Below, one piece after another: positions 39,558 through 48,504 of a DNA stretch of 64,000 bases. Under the pieces are notes generated by a model. That model made no database searches and was not told where the DNA came from. It worked only from the letters and a program-made list of their open reading frames with translations. Where the stretch lies: positions 372,001 through 436,000 of the forward strand of contig NZ_QBLC01000002.1 in NCBI RefSeq assembly GCF_003052295.1, given 5' to 3'. Source of the stretch: Trichococcus paludicola. Its GTDB lineage: Bacteria; Bacillota; Bacilli; Lactobacillales; Aerococcaceae. Position 1 is the stretch's first letter; each line of letters opens with the position of its first letter. Both the position numbers and the translations under genes were made by a program.

Positions 39558-41057
39558 CTATAATTCCTCATCCGGCACATAATTCTTCAGTATCGGCAAC
39601 TGGATGCGGAAAACAGATCCGTGTCCCAATACGCTTTCGACGGTGATGTCCCCCTTGTAGCCTTCCAACAATTCTTTTGCGATGGACAGACCCAAACCGT
39701 TCCCGCCTTTATTCCGCGATCTGGCTTTATCGACGCGGTAAAAACGCGAAAAAATCTTCTGTTGATCTTCCTGGGACATCCCCTCGCCAAAATCTTGGAT
39801 GGCAATCTGGACATAGGACATGGATTCGGAAATCGAAAGATGGATTTCATGCCGGTCAGTCGAATATTTAACGGCGTTGTCCATCAATATCACCAATATT
39901 TGCTCAAAATGGTTGCGGTAGATGTTCACATAGATTTCGCGGTTCAGATCATCATCCAGATTGAACACGAAATCCGGATACAGCATCTTAAAATTATGGA
40001 ACGTATGCAGCACGACATTCCGGATCGGCGTCACTTCATTTTTATAATGGATTTCGACCTGTTCTGCACGGGAAAGATCCAGCATCTCCTGAACCAAAGT
40101 CTTCATTCTCTGGATTTCGGTCAAGGATGCAGCAAGCGATTCATCCAGAATCTGCGGATCTTCCTTGCCCCAACGGTTCAGCAATTTCAGATGCCCCTCG
40201 ACAATGGCCGTCGGGGTACGGAGTTCGTGCGAAACGTCTTCCACGAATTGCTTTTGCTGGGTGACGTACAGCGCCATCTTATCCAGGAGGCCGTTGATGT
40301 GGACAGAAAGGTCGGTGAATTCGTCCTTGCTTTTGGAAATTTTGATGCGGGTCTCCGACAACGTGTCCTCCTCGATCGCATCCATCGTGTCCACCATCTG
40401 TTTGATGGGATTGAAGAAGTAAATCGCAATGCCGTAGCCGGCAGCCGCCGACAATACGAGCACGATCGCCGTGACTAACCAGAAATACCGCGTCATCTGG
40501 GAAACGATTTTATGATAATCATTCAATCGGAAAACGATCTGGACATACCCCAACAGGAAGGAGTCTTCTTCGCTGAGGATCGGACTGCCGGCGACAAAAG
40601 CCTCAAGATCGTTCAGTTTTGTCTCGCGCAAATACGTATCGGGATTTTTGATGAATGTCGTATAGCTTTTCTGCGTCTCGTAGAGCAACTGTCCGTCTGT
40701 ATCGAATACGCGTATGTTCGCCCCTCTATCCTTGAGATCCTCCAAAAAAGGGTAGTTCCCCACAGACTGGAGGCCCTTCGTCACAGTGGAAACAGAAATT
40801 TTCTCGAACATGCTTTCAACGCTGTTGACGGACAGTTTCGTATCGATTTCGGACAGCGCAATCTGGACCGAAGACAGCAGCTTCTCGGCGTCATCTTTTT
40901 GTTCGGCGTATTGATAGCCTTTATAGACATTCAGCATCAGCAAGGCAGACAGAAAGTACAGCAGGAAGAAAGCTATACTTAAAAGAAAACCCCATTTCCA
41001 CCGAATGGACTTGGGATTTCCTCTTTTTTTGGTTGGCATATAATTGATTCTGCGCAT
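39558..41057 (-). CDS. Sensor histidine kinase (CovS/LisK-like)
   Basis: Membrane sensor kinase of about 499 aa. Two membrane helices ('GFLLSIAFFLLYFLSALLML' and 'YFWLVTAIVLVLSAAAGYGI') enclose an extracellular domain of about 140 residues. A HAMP domain follows, then the phospho-acceptor His in 'FVEDVSHELRTPTAIVEG' and the ATPase boxes 'NAVKYSTD', 'DFGEGMSQED' and 'NGLGLSIAKELL'. It directly follows its response regulator. The start is uncertain: the ATG at 41057 lies 5 nt after the regulator stop and lacks a good ribosome site, suggesting coupling; 41039 is an alternative. The signal is unknown. Confidence 0.9.
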   Translation of the reverse strand: MRRINYMPTKKRGNPKSIRWKWGFLLSIAFFLLYFLSALLMLNVYKGYQYAEQKDDAEKLLSSVQIALSEIDTKLSVNSVESMFEKISVSTVTKGLQSVGNYPFLEDLKDRGANIRVFDTDGQLLYETQKSYTTFIKNPDTYLRETKLNDLEAFVAGSPILSEEDSFLLGYVQIVFRLNDYHKIVSQMTRYFWLVTAIVLVLSAAAGYGIAIYFFNPIKQMVDTMDAIEEDTLSETRIKISKSKDEFTDLSVHINGLLDKMALYVTQQKQFVEDVSHELRTPTAIVEGHLKLLNRWGKEDPQILDESLAASLTEIQRMKTLVQEMLDLSRAEQVEIHYKNEVTPIRNVVLHTFHNFKMLYPDFVFNLDDDLNREIYVNIYRNHFEQILVILMDNAVKYSTDRHEIHLSISESMSYVQIAIQDFGEGMSQEDQQKIFSRFYRVDKARSRNKGGNGLGLSIAKELLEGYKGDITVESVLGHGSVFRIQLPILKNYVPDEEL

Positions 41058-41061
41058 AGTA

Positions 41062-41763
41062 TTATGAGCGCATGACGTATCCGGTGCCACGAACCGTTTG
41101 GATATAACTTTCTTGGCCGGCTACATCGATTTTATTGCGCAGATATCGGATATATACATCCACTACGTTTGTTTCCACTTCCGTCTTGTATCCCCATACT
41201 TTATTCAGCAATACGTCCCTTGAAAGGACAACGTTGATGTTTTCCATCAGGATCAACAATAACTCGTATTCGCGTTTGGTCAATTCGATGTGCTCGTCGC
41301 CACGGCGCACGACACGGTTTTCTTTTTCGATCGTCAAATCACGGTAAGTGACTGTCGTCTGCTTCACTTTGCGTTGCTCTTCTTCGATGTCGATACGGCG
41401 CAATAAAGCACGCACCCTTGCCAAAAGCTCTTCGATGGCAAATGGTTTCACGATATAGTCATCGGCACCGTGGTCCAAACCGGATACACGATCGATGACG
41501 GAGTCGCGGGCTGTCATGATGATGATTGGCGTATCTTTGACCGGACGCAAACGACGGCAAACTTCGATGCCGTTCAATTCAGGAAGCATCAAATCCAAAA
41601 GGATGACATCCCAGTCCTGGTTCATGGCAGCTTCAAGGCCGGCTCTGCCGTTGTAACAAATTTCCGTTTCGTAGCCTTCGTGTTTTAATTCAAGCTCAAT
41701 GAAACGCGCCAGATTTTTTTCATCTTCAATAATCAATATTCTTTGTTTGTCTCTATTTTCCAT
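41062..41763 (-). CDS. OmpR-family response regulator (CovR/LisR-like)
   Basis: 233 aa. The receiver domain begins 'RILIIEDEKNLARFIELELK', with phospho-Asp in 'VILLDLMLPELNGIEVC' and Lys in 'DDYIVKPFAIEELLARV'. The winged-helix output domain has 'IELTKREYELLLILMEN' and ends 'SYIQTVRGTGYVMRS'. Residue patterns are very close to streptococcal CovR/CsrR and Listeria LisR, as I recall them, which control envelope and stress genes. AGGGGAGA precedes the ATG. Operon with the following kinase. Confidence 0.93.
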   Translation of the reverse strand: MENRDKQRILIIEDEKNLARFIELELKHEGYETEICYNGRAGLEAAMNQDWDVILLDLMLPELNGIEVCRRLRPVKDTPIIIMTARDSVIDRVSGLDHGADDYIVKPFAIEELLARVRALLRRIDIEEEQRKVKQTTVTYRDLTIEKENRVVRRGDEHIELTKREYELLLILMENINVVLSRDVLLNKVWGYKTEVETNVVDVYIRYLRNKIDVAGQESYIQTVRGTGYVMRS

Positions 41764-41822
41764 AGAATTCTCCCCTAATGTCTCATTTGAATAATAACAA
41801 CATGCCATTACAATTTCATTTT

Positions 41823-41851
41823 ATTTTAACATACTGTCGGGAATTAGTCTT
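41823..41851 (-). promoter_or_regulatory. Promoter of the two-component operon
   Basis: Minus strand: AAGACT, 17-nt spacer, extended -10 TGtTAAAAT, about 60 nt upstream of the regulator start. Confidence 0.5.
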
Positions 41852-41874
41852 AATTAAATGATCCTGATAGTAAA

Positions 41875-41905
41875 ATGTCATCCGAAGCACGGCTTCGGAT
41901 GACAT
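41875..41905 (-). terminator. Terminator of gnd
   Basis: 14-bp perfect stem with a 3-nt loop (arms 41875-41888 and 41892-41905), followed on the minus strand by TTTT, 30 nt after the gnd stop. Confidence 0.8.
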
Positions 41906-41935
41906 AACTGTAGCCCAGAATGGCGCTATATCGCT

Positions 41936-43372
41936 TTAGTCTTGTGGAACTTCCACTTCTTTATCCCACTCGAAATGATAAGAACCAGCTTTGTCTGTGC
42001 GTTCATACGTATGCGCTCCAAAGTAATCGCGTTGCGCTTGGATGATGTTTGCAGGCAAGACAGCTGAACGGTAAGAATCGAAATAAGCTACTGCAGATGA
42101 GAATGTCGGTACAGGAACGCCTGCAACCACAGCCGTAGCAACCACTTCACGTACAGCACCCTGGTATTGTTTCGTGATTTCCACGAAGTAGTCGTCCAAC
42201 AACAAGTTCTGCAGTTCAGGATTCTTCCCGTAAGCATCGGTAATGTTCTGCAGGAATTGCGCACGGATGATGCAGCCCGCACGCCAAATTTTAGCGATTT
42301 CGCCATAATTCAGATCCCAATCATTTTCTTCGCTGGCAACGCGCATTTGAGCGAACCCTTGCGCGTAGCTCATGATTTTGCTGAAGTACAGTGCCTTGCG
42401 GATACTCTCCACAAATGCTGCTTTATCAAGACCCTCTTTAGCCGTAAAAGCAGGGGCAGTCAGAATTTCGCTGGCAGCGACACGTTCTGTCTTCAAAGCG
42501 GAAATGTAACGGGCAAAAACGGATTCGGTGATCAACGGCAACGGAACACCCAAGTCCAACGCACTTTGGGAAGTCCATTTACCCGTGCCTTTATTGCCGG
42601 CGCGGTCCAAGATGATCTCGACCATTGGCTTCCCTGTTTCAGGATCGTATTTAGTCAAGATGTCAGCAGTGATGTCGATAAGGAAGCTGTCCAACTCGCC
42701 TTTGTTCCATTCGATGAAGACAGCAGCAATTTCTTCCACTGACATGCCAAGGTACTTGTGCATGATGTCATAGGCTTCTGCGATCAATTGCATATCCCCG
42801 TACTCAATTCCATTGTGAACCATCTTAACGAAATGGCCGGCGCCACCTTTGCCGATGTATGCTACGCAAGCTTCGCCATCCGGAGCTTTAGCGGAAATCT
42901 GTTCCAAAATCGGTGCAACCAGATCATATGCATCGCGTTGTCCGCCCGGCATGATTGAAGGGCCTTTCAGTGCGCCTTCTTCACCACCGGAAACACCAGT
43001 TCCGATGAAATTAATGCCTGAGTTTTCCAATTCTTTGCTGCGGCGGATCGTATCTTTGTAGAAAGTATTCCCGCCGTCGATCAGGATATCGCCTTTATCC
43101 AAATGAGGCAGCAACGATTGGATCGTTTTGTCGGTTGCCTCCCCAGCTTTTACCATCATCATGATTTTTCTTGGCTTTTCCAAAGAATCAACAAATTCTT
43201 CGATTGTATAAGTAGGAACCAGTTTTTTATCTGGATTTTCCGCGATCACTTGCTCGGTCTTTGAACCGGAGCGGTTGAATACAGATACGGAATAACCTCT
43301 GCTTTCAATGTTCAATGCTAGATTTTTGCCCATTACGGCCATCCCGACAACGCCAATTTGCTGTTTTGACAT
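41936..43372 (-). CDS. gnd: 6-phosphogluconate dehydrogenase (NADP-dependent, decarboxylating)
   Basis: Oxidises 6-phosphogluconate to ribulose 5-phosphate, CO2 and NADPH. It is 478 aa. The N-terminal Rossmann motif is '[20 protein letters not shown]', and the substrate and catalytic segments are '[16 protein letters not shown]', '[19 protein letters not shown]' and '[16 protein letters not shown]'. The C-terminal tail '[14 protein letters not shown]' completes the partner active site. It stands alone here, while zwf is about 19 kb away in the same window, so the oxidative pentose phosphate genes are split. Confidence 0.97.
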   Translation of the reverse strand: MSKQQIGVVGMAVMGKNLALNIESRGYSVSVFNRSGSKTEQVIAENPDKKLVPTYTIEEFVDSLEKPRKIMMMVKAGEATDKTIQSLLPHLDKGDILIDGGNTFYKDTIRRSKELENSGINFIGTGVSGGEEGALKGPSIMPGGQRDAYDLVAPILEQISAKAPDGEACVAYIGKGGAGHFVKMVHNGIEYGDMQLIAEAYDIMHKYLGMSVEEIAAVFIEWNKGELDSFLIDITADILTKYDPETGKPMVEIILDRAGNKGTGKWTSQSALDLGVPLPLITESVFARYISALKTERVAASEILTAPAFTAKEGLDKAAFVESIRKALYFSKIMSYAQGFAQMRVASEENDWDLNYGEIAKIWRAGCIIRAQFLQNITDAYGKNPELQNLLLDDYFVEITKQYQGAVREVVATAVVAGVPVPTFSSAVAYFDSYRSAVLPANIIQAQRDYFGAHTYERTDKAGSYHFEWDKEVEVPQD

Positions 43373-43497
43373 AAATAAATTCTCCCTTCATGATAAACAC
43401 ATCATTCTATAATCTTAATCCTAACAAAAATCCGCCTAAATGGAAAGCAAACAATTGAAAATAATGGCTTTCTTTTCCTTCACCTGATTCCCCAACG

Positions 43498-43526
43498 TTT
43501 ACTTTTGGATGTTATTGTTGTAAACT
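43498..43526 (+). promoter_or_regulatory. Promoter of DUF4044 gene
   Basis: TTTACT, 17-nt spacer, TAAACT, 30 nt upstream of the small gene ATG. Confidence 0.5.
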
Positions 43527-43556
43527 ATGCCATGTAAAAAACAAAAGGTGGGAATA

Positions 43557-43691
43557 ATGTTGATAAAGAAAACTGGCGCTACCTCTTCAAAATTCAATAA
43601 ATTCAGCAAATTCGTCATTTGGATCATGTTGCTGGCCATGGTCGGCGGATCGATTCTTTCTGTCTTGTACTCTTTGTTCATAAATATGTAA
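43557..43691 (+). CDS. DUF4044 small membrane protein
   Basis: 44-residue protein beginning 'MLIKKTGATSSKFNKFSKF', followed by a single membrane helix ('VIWIMLLAMVGGSILSVLYS'). The basic N-terminus plus one helix with a GG turn fits DUF4044 proteins of Lactobacillales. Function unknown. It has AAAGGTGGGA before the ATG, a fair promoter, and an exceptionally perfect terminator right after the stop, which together argue for a genuine monocistronic gene. Confidence 0.75.
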   Translation: MLIKKTGATSSKFNKFSKFVIWIMLLAMVGGSILSVLYSLFINM

Positions 43692-43699
43692 GAAACAAC

Positions 43700-43753
43700 A
43701 TTCAAAAAAGGTTCCCGGAATCCACTAGCTGATTCCGGGAACCTTTTTTGAAT
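43700..43753. terminator. 23-bp perfect bidirectional terminator
   Basis: Arms 43700-43722 and 43731-43753 are fully complementary with an 8-nt loop. A-run and T-run ends make it work on both strands, for the DUF4044 gene and the convergent rhodanese gene. Confidence 0.9.
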
Positions 43754-43756
43754 GAC

Positions 43757-44158
43757 TCAGATACCTTTTTTGACTTTACCGTCCCAGCCGGCATAGCCGC
43801 CCTTCAGGATAAAAATATTTTTGTAGCCATTTTTTTTCAAAATTGCTGCGCAGCGTCCGCTCAACATAGAATTTTGATCGTAGAGATAAATCGGTTGATC
43901 TTTGCGGATTTCTGGGTAGCGCTGTTTGAAAGCAGAGTAAGCGATATTTCTCGCTCCCAATATGTGGCCCGCATCGAACTCAGTTTTTTCGCGGACATCG
44001 ATCAATTGTGCTTTACGCAGGTCTTTTCTGAATTCCTCTGCAGTCAGCGTGGTCGCTGCATTCTTTCTTTGGAAATAAAAATAAGCTTGATAAATGGCAT
44101 ATCCGATGATGAATATCCATAATGCGATATTAAAAATATCAATTCCAGTTAAATTCAA
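43757..44158 (-). CDS. Membrane-anchored rhodanese-like protein, catalytic Cys absent
   Basis: About 133 aa. One N-terminal membrane helix ('IFNIALWIFIIGYAIYQAYF') is followed by a rhodanese fold: 'QLIDVREKTEFDAGHILGAR' and 'IFILKGGYAGWDGKVKKG'. In the active-site loop 'IYLYDQNSMLSGRCAAIL' the usual Cys position is Asp, so sulfurtransferase activity is unlikely and a binding role more plausible. A TTG start at 44158 has AAAGGATGGA upstream; an ATG at 44191 has none. YqhL/YibN-like. It is the last gene of the yqgN-gluP-glcK-yqgU series. Confidence 0.85.
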   Translation of the reverse strand: MNLTGIDIFNIALWIFIIGYAIYQAYFYFQRKNAATTLTAEEFRKDLRKAQLIDVREKTEFDAGHILGARNIAYSAFKQRYPEIRKDQPIYLYDQNSMLSGRCAAILKKNGYKNIFILKGGYAGWDGKVKKGI

Positions 44159-44240
44159 ATAAATCCATCCTTTCCATACTCTTGCTCTCATATTTTACAC
44201 TTGTGGAAGGCGCATTGCTACAGTTTTAACGACTTTTTTT

Positions 44241-45326
44241 CTATTCCGCTAATTGTATCCAATGATTGCGTTCCACATCGTACAGATACTCGTAACGCCT
44301 TCCGTAAAGCACATAGGTCGAATCTGGCGATGCCGAAATCGGAGCCATTCGCTCGACTTCAGTCAGCGCCTCTGTAGCGTTTGTGGAAAAGTCGATCTTT
44401 GCGAGTTCGAAGATGATGCCATTAACGCTCCCAGTCTCTTGTTTCGGGATGACAGCAAACGTTTCATCTGAGGCAATCCCTTTTGTAAATTCCGGGATGA
44501 TAAGTCCGTTTCCATCGGTGATGCGCGGCAGGGTAACATAGCCTTGGGTAATCAAAAGCGGATAGTAGGAAATGCCAAGCAGCTCCTCCTCATTGAAATC
44601 TGAAGGTGTCACTACCCATACGGATTCGCCTTCAAGTCCGTAAGCGAGTATTTCCTGATCAATGACCGTATCTTTGCCTGGAAACCGGATATCACTCAAT
44701 ACCAATGCAGATGCGCCATCCGTCCCGCTCTTCATGTGGAGATACATATTTTCTGAATACCAAACCGGCATATCCTCTGTATCCGGCACCTCTTTCCATT
44801 CTTCATTAGCCAAATCCCAATGGTAATTGATGGGCCTATCCACAGTTTTTTGGACAGAAAGGAACAGCTCCCCTTCGTTTGTCGGATTCCAGGAAACGCT
44901 CGTTAAAATCCCTTCCGAATAATGAGAATCAGCCAATGATTTCCCTGTTTTGTCAATCATCATGACGTTATTTCCTTGTTGGGTTGCGATCTGGACCAGA
45001 ATCCGTTGGCCGTTTGCCGAGAGCGCAACAAAAACAAGCCGGTCTGAAAAAGTCCGGATCAGCTGTTCTTCCCCTGTGAGCAGATCATGGCTGTACAAAC
45101 CGTATTCTCCATTTGATTCCAACGCGACAAGAATAGTCTTGTCGTCCAACCAACCCACAGCATAAAGGAATTCATCCTTGGAAATAGATGGGAAGTCGCT
45201 GCCGGAAGAAAGGCTCGGCTTACTTGCGGCAGGCTGGTCGGGATACGACAAACGTTGTGTACAGGCCGCCAAAATAACCACACTTGAGAGTGAGAGAATG
45301 AACCATGCTAGTCCTCTTTTCACCAT
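44241..45326 (-). CDS. yqgU: YqgU-like beta-propeller lipoprotein
   Basis: 361-residue predicted lipoprotein: signal 'MVKRGLAWFILSLSSVV' with lipobox 'ILAAC', then a Ser/Pro-rich linker. The rest is beta-rich, with repeats such as 'LYAVGWLDDKTILVALES', 'LVFVALSANGQRILVQIA' and 'PISASPDSTYVLYGRRYEY', consistent with a six-bladed YqgU-like propeller. Function unknown. GGAGGAT precedes the ATG. It is directly downstream of glcK, close to the Bacillus yqgP-Q-R(glcK)-U neighbourhood, which supports the name. Confidence 0.82.
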   Translation of the reverse strand: MVKRGLAWFILSLSSVVILAACTQRLSYPDQPAASKPSLSSGSDFPSISKDEFLYAVGWLDDKTILVALESNGEYGLYSHDLLTGEEQLIRTFSDRLVFVALSANGQRILVQIATQQGNNVMMIDKTGKSLADSHYSEGILTSVSWNPTNEGELFLSVQKTVDRPINYHWDLANEEWKEVPDTEDMPVWYSENMYLHMKSGTDGASALVLSDIRFPGKDTVIDQEILAYGLEGESVWVVTPSDFNEEELLGISYYPLLITQGYVTLPRITDGNGLIIPEFTKGIASDETFAVIPKQETGSVNGIIFELAKIDFSTNATEALTEVERMAPISASPDSTYVLYGRRYEYLYDVERNHWIQLAE

Positions 45327-45374
45327 GCCATCCTCCATCCTCCCGCATTTTCTTTATTCGAAAATATTCAGGTC

Positions 45375-46343
45375 TTATTTACTGATCTCCGTTAGCGCTA
45401 GATACCCTGCTCCAACTATTCCGGCATCATTCCCAAGTGCGGCTAATTTGATATGCGTAGTCTTCTTGACGTTCGGGAATGAGAATTCAGCAAAATAAGT
45501 TCTTACTTGCTCCAAAAGGTATTCCCCGGCTGCGGATACACCGCCACCGATGACGATATAAGCCGGATTCAAAAGATTGCCGATATGGCTGCAAGCCAAA
45601 CCCAGATAATAGGCAGCGCGATCGACTACAAGCACAGCCAATTCATCGTCTTGTTTCGCTAAATCAAAAATCATCTTTGAAGTGATCTCCTGGCCATCGT
45701 CGATGATGAATTTGAGCTGCGAGTCACCGGCATATTCTTCCGCATGTTTGCGCGCCAATTTGACGACACCGGTTGCGCTGGCAACAGTCTCCAAACAGCC
45801 TTTCTTCCCGCATGTGCAGTCAAATCCGCCTGGTTCTACAGTCATATGGCCGATTTCGCCGCCGGAACCTGCAGTCCCGTGGATCAGATTGCCTTCCGCT
45901 ATGATTCCACCGCCGACACCTGTGCCAAGTGTCACAAATACGACGTCGCGATCATCCGCACCGGCGCCTCGCCATTTTTCCCCAAGCGCGGCAACGTTTG
46001 CATCATTATCAATAAAAATAGGGATCCCGATTTCCCGTTCAATCGCTTCACGCACAGGCTGAGGTGTTTTCCAGTTCAAGTTAAAGGCTCCCTCAACCGT
46101 ACCCGCTTCACGGTCCACCGCTCCCGGCGATCCCATACCGATGCCTTGAAAGTCATTAGCAGTCAGTTGGTAGAGATCCAGATGGTGTTTGATCGAAGCT
46201 ATGATATCAGATACGATGTGCGTCCCCTCATCATTTATGTTCGTAGGGATACTCCACTTTTGCTGGATATCCCCTTCTGCTGTTAAGATAGCCAATTTTA
46301 CTGAAGTGCCGCCTAAATCAATACCGATAAATTTTTTATACAC
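45375..46343 (-). CDS. glcK: Glucokinase, ROK family
   Basis: Phosphorylates glucose to glucose 6-phosphate. It is 322 aa. ATP loop 'GIDLGGTSVKLAIL', catalytic Asp region 'IPIFIDNDANVAALGE', ROK signature 'LGTGVGGGIIAEGNLIHGTA', and the zinc site with C-x-C-G-x4-C in 'CTCGKKGCLETVAS'. The start is GTG with GGAGGA upstream. It follows gluP by 30 nt; the small yqgQ gene found between them in Bacillus is missing, since the gap is too short. Confidence 0.95.
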   Translation of the reverse strand: MYKKFIGIDLGGTSVKLAILTAEGDIQQKWSIPTNINDEGTHIVSDIIASIKHHLDLYQLTANDFQGIGMGSPGAVDREAGTVEGAFNLNWKTPQPVREAIEREIGIPIFIDNDANVAALGEKWRGAGADDRDVVFVTLGTGVGGGIIAEGNLIHGTAGSGGEIGHMTVEPGGFDCTCGKKGCLETVASATGVVKLARKHAEEYAGDSQLKFIIDDGQEITSKMIFDLAKQDDELAVLVVDRAAYYLGLACSHIGNLLNPAYIVIGGGVSAAGEYLLEQVRTYFAEFSFPNVKKTTHIKLAALGNDAGIVGAGYLALTEISK

Positions 46344-46372
46344 GTCATTTCCTCCAATTGTTCAATTTTTAT

Positions 46373-47071
46373 CTAGTATAACGCAAAACCGGTCCGCATT
46401 AAACCCGAATACGCAAAGAATATAGCGCTCACAACATAAATGACCAGAAAAAGAAGCCTAAGACCATTTTGACTTTTGGCAGTGCGCGGCATCGCGATGA
46501 ACACAGCCGAGAGCGCTCCGCCAAGTGCCCCGCCAAGATGCCCGAAATTATCGACTGCTGAGGAAAAAAAACCGAAGAAGAAATTCAGGAAAATCAGCAT
46601 CGTAAAATTCCGGGCCATAAGCTGAATCCCAGAATTGTGCGGAAACTGACGTCCCAGAACGATAGCAGCAGCAAACAACCCGAAGAGCGAGGTACTTGCA
46701 CCAGCGGAAATCGAATCATTGAAGGCGAAACTCATAAGATTCCCCATCAAGCCGCTCAGGAGATAGATCAGTGCAAAACGCAAAGAGCCATAGAGACTTT
46801 CCATCTGCGTGCCCAAATAATACAGGGTGATGCTGTTCACCAGAATGTGCGTGAAGCCTATATGGATGAACATCGGCGCAATCAAACGCCACCATTCCCC
46901 TTGCGCGATGGCTGGGTTGAATTTGGCGCCGAACAGGATAAGCGTCAGTACATTGGTGCTTCCCCCGTTCAGGGTCATCAGTAGGAAAATCACGATCTGA
47001 ATGGCCAAGAACAAGTGTGTTACAGAGAATTGATCCGGTAAATAGGATCTTTTGGTATTATATGCCCGCAT
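46373..47071 (-). CDS. gluP: Rhomboid-family intramembrane serine protease
   Basis: About 232 aa with roughly six to seven membrane helices. The catalytic Ser is in 'ISAGASTSLFGLFAAAI' and the catalytic His in 'DNFGHLGGALGGAL'. An 'LVNSITLYYLGTQMESLYG' segment matches the helix 2 region. Unlike Bacillus GluP it lacks the long N-terminal and TPR extensions, so it is a minimal rhomboid. The ATG (MRAYNTK) follows GGGAG; the earlier in-frame ATG overlaps that site. It lies between yqgN and glcK. Confidence 0.92.
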   Translation of the reverse strand: MRAYNTKRSYLPDQFSVTHLFLAIQIVIFLLMTLNGGSTNVLTLILFGAKFNPAIAQGEWWRLIAPMFIHIGFTHILVNSITLYYLGTQMESLYGSLRFALIYLLSGLMGNLMSFAFNDSISAGASTSLFGLFAAAIVLGRQFPHNSGIQLMARNFTMLIFLNFFFGFFSSAVDNFGHLGGALGGALSAVFIAMPRTAKSQNGLRLLFLVIYVVSAIFFAYSGLMRTGFALY

Positions 47072-47106
47072 CGTGACACTCCCTTCCATTATTATCCTAT
47101 TTTATA

Positions 47107-47652
47107 CTAGAATACTGTTGTCAACAACTTTTGGACTGGCACATCAAATGCTTCAATTTCCCAATGCGGATCCTTGAACAATTGGAATGGGAACAGCACC
47201 GACAAGGTGTGCCCTCTGTATGCAGCCAGATAGCGATCATAGTAGCCGCCACCAAACCCGACGCGGTACCCCGTTTCAGAAAAAGCCAATCCAGGAACAA
47301 GCAGCAGATCGATTGCTTCAGGCGGAACCGGGTTGCTCTTATCGACAGGTTCCAGGATGCCGAACTTGCTCTTCGCCATGGCTGTATCCGGCAAGTATTC
47401 ATGAAAAGTCATTACGCGGTTCTTGCCGGAATAGGGAACGACCATCCGCTTTCCTTCTTGAAGCCCTTTTTGGATGATTTTATGCGTATCGATTTCCGGA
47501 AAATTCGACCAGGTGACTCCGATCGTCTTTGAAGCACGCCACTCGTCGCTGCTGCAGACTGCCGTTGTCAGTTCTTGCTCCATCCGGATGCGTTCTTGGG
47601 ACGGCAAACTTCTCAATTTCCCCAGCATCTCTTTTCTTATTTGTTCTTTCAT
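47107..47652 (-). CDS. yqgN: 5-formyltetrahydrofolate cyclo-ligase
   Basis: ATP-dependent conversion of 5-formyl-THF to 5,10-methenyl-THF. It is 181 aa with the family pattern 'SDEWRASKTIGVTWSNFPEI' near the N-terminus, 'LLLVPGLAFSETGYRVGFG' and 'GGYYDRYLAAYRG' in the nucleotide/substrate loop. AAGGAGGG precedes the ATG. First gene of the yqgN-gluP-glcK-yqgU-rhodanese run. Spacing to rpmG includes a terminator, so it is likely transcribed from its own weak promoter. Confidence 0.94.
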   Translation of the reverse strand: MKEQIRKEMLGKLRSLPSQERIRMEQELTTAVCSSDEWRASKTIGVTWSNFPEIDTHKIIQKGLQEGKRMVVPYSGKNRVMTFHEYLPDTAMAKSKFGILEPVDKSNPVPPEAIDLLLVPGLAFSETGYRVGFGGGYYDRYLAAYRGHTLSVLFPFQLFKDPHWEIEAFDVPVQKLLTTVF

Positions 47653-47726
47653 CCTAATCCCTCCTTAAGCAGTCGGTCGCAAGCCATTTTCCCTCTATAA
47701 AACATCCTTCCGGATAAAATAAAAAA

Positions 47727-47746
47727 ACAACAGGATATCCTGTTGT
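47727..47746 (-). terminator. Terminator of rpmG
   Basis: Perfect 20-bp palindrome (ACAACAGGAT and its complement) followed on the minus strand by six to seven Ts, 8 nt after the rpmG stop. Confidence 0.8.
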
Positions 47747-47754
47747 CGTTTTAA

Positions 47755-47904
47755 TTATTTTGTTTCACGATGCAAAGTCACGCGTCTTTCACGTGGACAA
47801 TATTTTTTCACTTCAAGACGGTCCGGGTTGTTACGTTTGTTTTTCTTTGATAAGTAATTACGTTCTTTACACTCCGTACATTCCAATGTAATATTTAACC
47901 GCAT
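47755..47904 (-). CDS. rpmG: 50S ribosomal protein L33
   Basis: 49-residue ribosomal protein beginning '[19 protein letters not shown]' and ending '[15 protein letters not shown]'. The first CxxC is present, but the second pair has one Cys replaced (C-P-R-E), so the zinc ribbon is incomplete. This form is common among Lactobacillales L33 paralogues. GGAGGGAAG precedes the ATG. Firmicutes usually have several L33 genes exchanged with zinc supply; only this one is visible. The yqgN-rpmG neighbourhood matches Bacillus. Confidence 0.93.
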   Translation of the reverse strand: MRLNITLECTECKERNYLSKKNKRNNPDRLEVKKYCPRERRVTLHRETK

Positions 47905-47959
47905 ATTCTTCCCTCCAAACATAAAAAAATTGAAGATCGAATCATCTTCTGCGTTTCTC

Positions 47960-47989
47960 ATTGTATCACTTATAGAAAAATTATGCCAC
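47960..47989 (-). promoter_or_regulatory. Promoter of rpmG
   Basis: Minus strand: GTGGCA, 18-nt spacer, extended -10 TGaTACAAT, about 55 nt before the rpmG ATG. Confidence 0.5.
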
Positions 47990-48058
47990 TATTTTTTGAA
48001 CAAGTTCTGTACAAGTCCACTTTTTTTGAGCTTTAAGCTAATAAAATCCCAGATTAGG

Positions 48059-48087
48059 TTGCAGAAACACCCGAATTTCATTAGAAT
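48059..48087 (+). promoter_or_regulatory. Promoter of the 48126 gene pair
   Basis: TTGCAG, 17-nt spacer, TAGAAT, 38 nt upstream of the ATG at 48126. Confidence 0.5.
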
Positions 48088-48125
48088 GTTATCAGGCGTC
48101 AAAAAGAAGAATTGAGGTGACAAAG

Positions 48126-48491
48126 ATGGAACAATGGACCATCGTGATTGTCTTACTGACAATCGCAATCATATTGCTGTTTGCATCATTTTTCGTAAAA
48201 GATAATGATCGCAAATTCGCTGATGAGATGAGTGAATACACATTACAATTAACGGAGGAAATCCATGAATTGAAGCAACGACTCATCGCTGTAGAAGAGG
48301 AATTGGGAAAAGAAGTACCCGTCTCCGAAGATTCGCAGACCGTCAAAAAAGTACACAATTTGACTAAGCAGCATATCATCACTTTGTATACTAGCGGAAG
48401 AACGTTTGATGAGATTGCAGAGCAACTGTCCGTCCCTATCACCACCGTGCAACTCGTTGTCGATAACTACATAGAGCAATCAATCGTATAG
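48126..48491 (+). CDS. Small membrane/coiled-coil/HTH protein, function unknown
   Basis: 121 aa in three parts: one N-terminal membrane helix ('WTIVIVLLTIAIILLFASFF'), a charged coiled coil ('FADEMSEYTLQLTEEIHELK' onwards, about 30-65), and a C-terminal helix-turn-helix resembling resolvase or sigma-region-4 folds ('HIITLYTSGRTFDEIAEQLS' and 'VPITTVQLVVDNYI'). I do not recognise a named family. A membrane-tethered DNA-binding or adaptor protein is one reading. GAGGTGA precedes the ATG. Only 13 nt separate it from the mini-MltG gene, so they form an operon. Confidence 0.75.
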   Translation: MEQWTIVIVLLTIAIILLFASFFVKDNDRKFADEMSEYTLQLTEEIHELKQRLIAVEEELGKEVPVSEDSQTVKKVHNLTKQHIITLYTSGRTFDEIAEQLSVPITTVQLVVDNYIEQSIV

Positions 48492-48504
48492 AGGAGAAAA
48501 TAAA

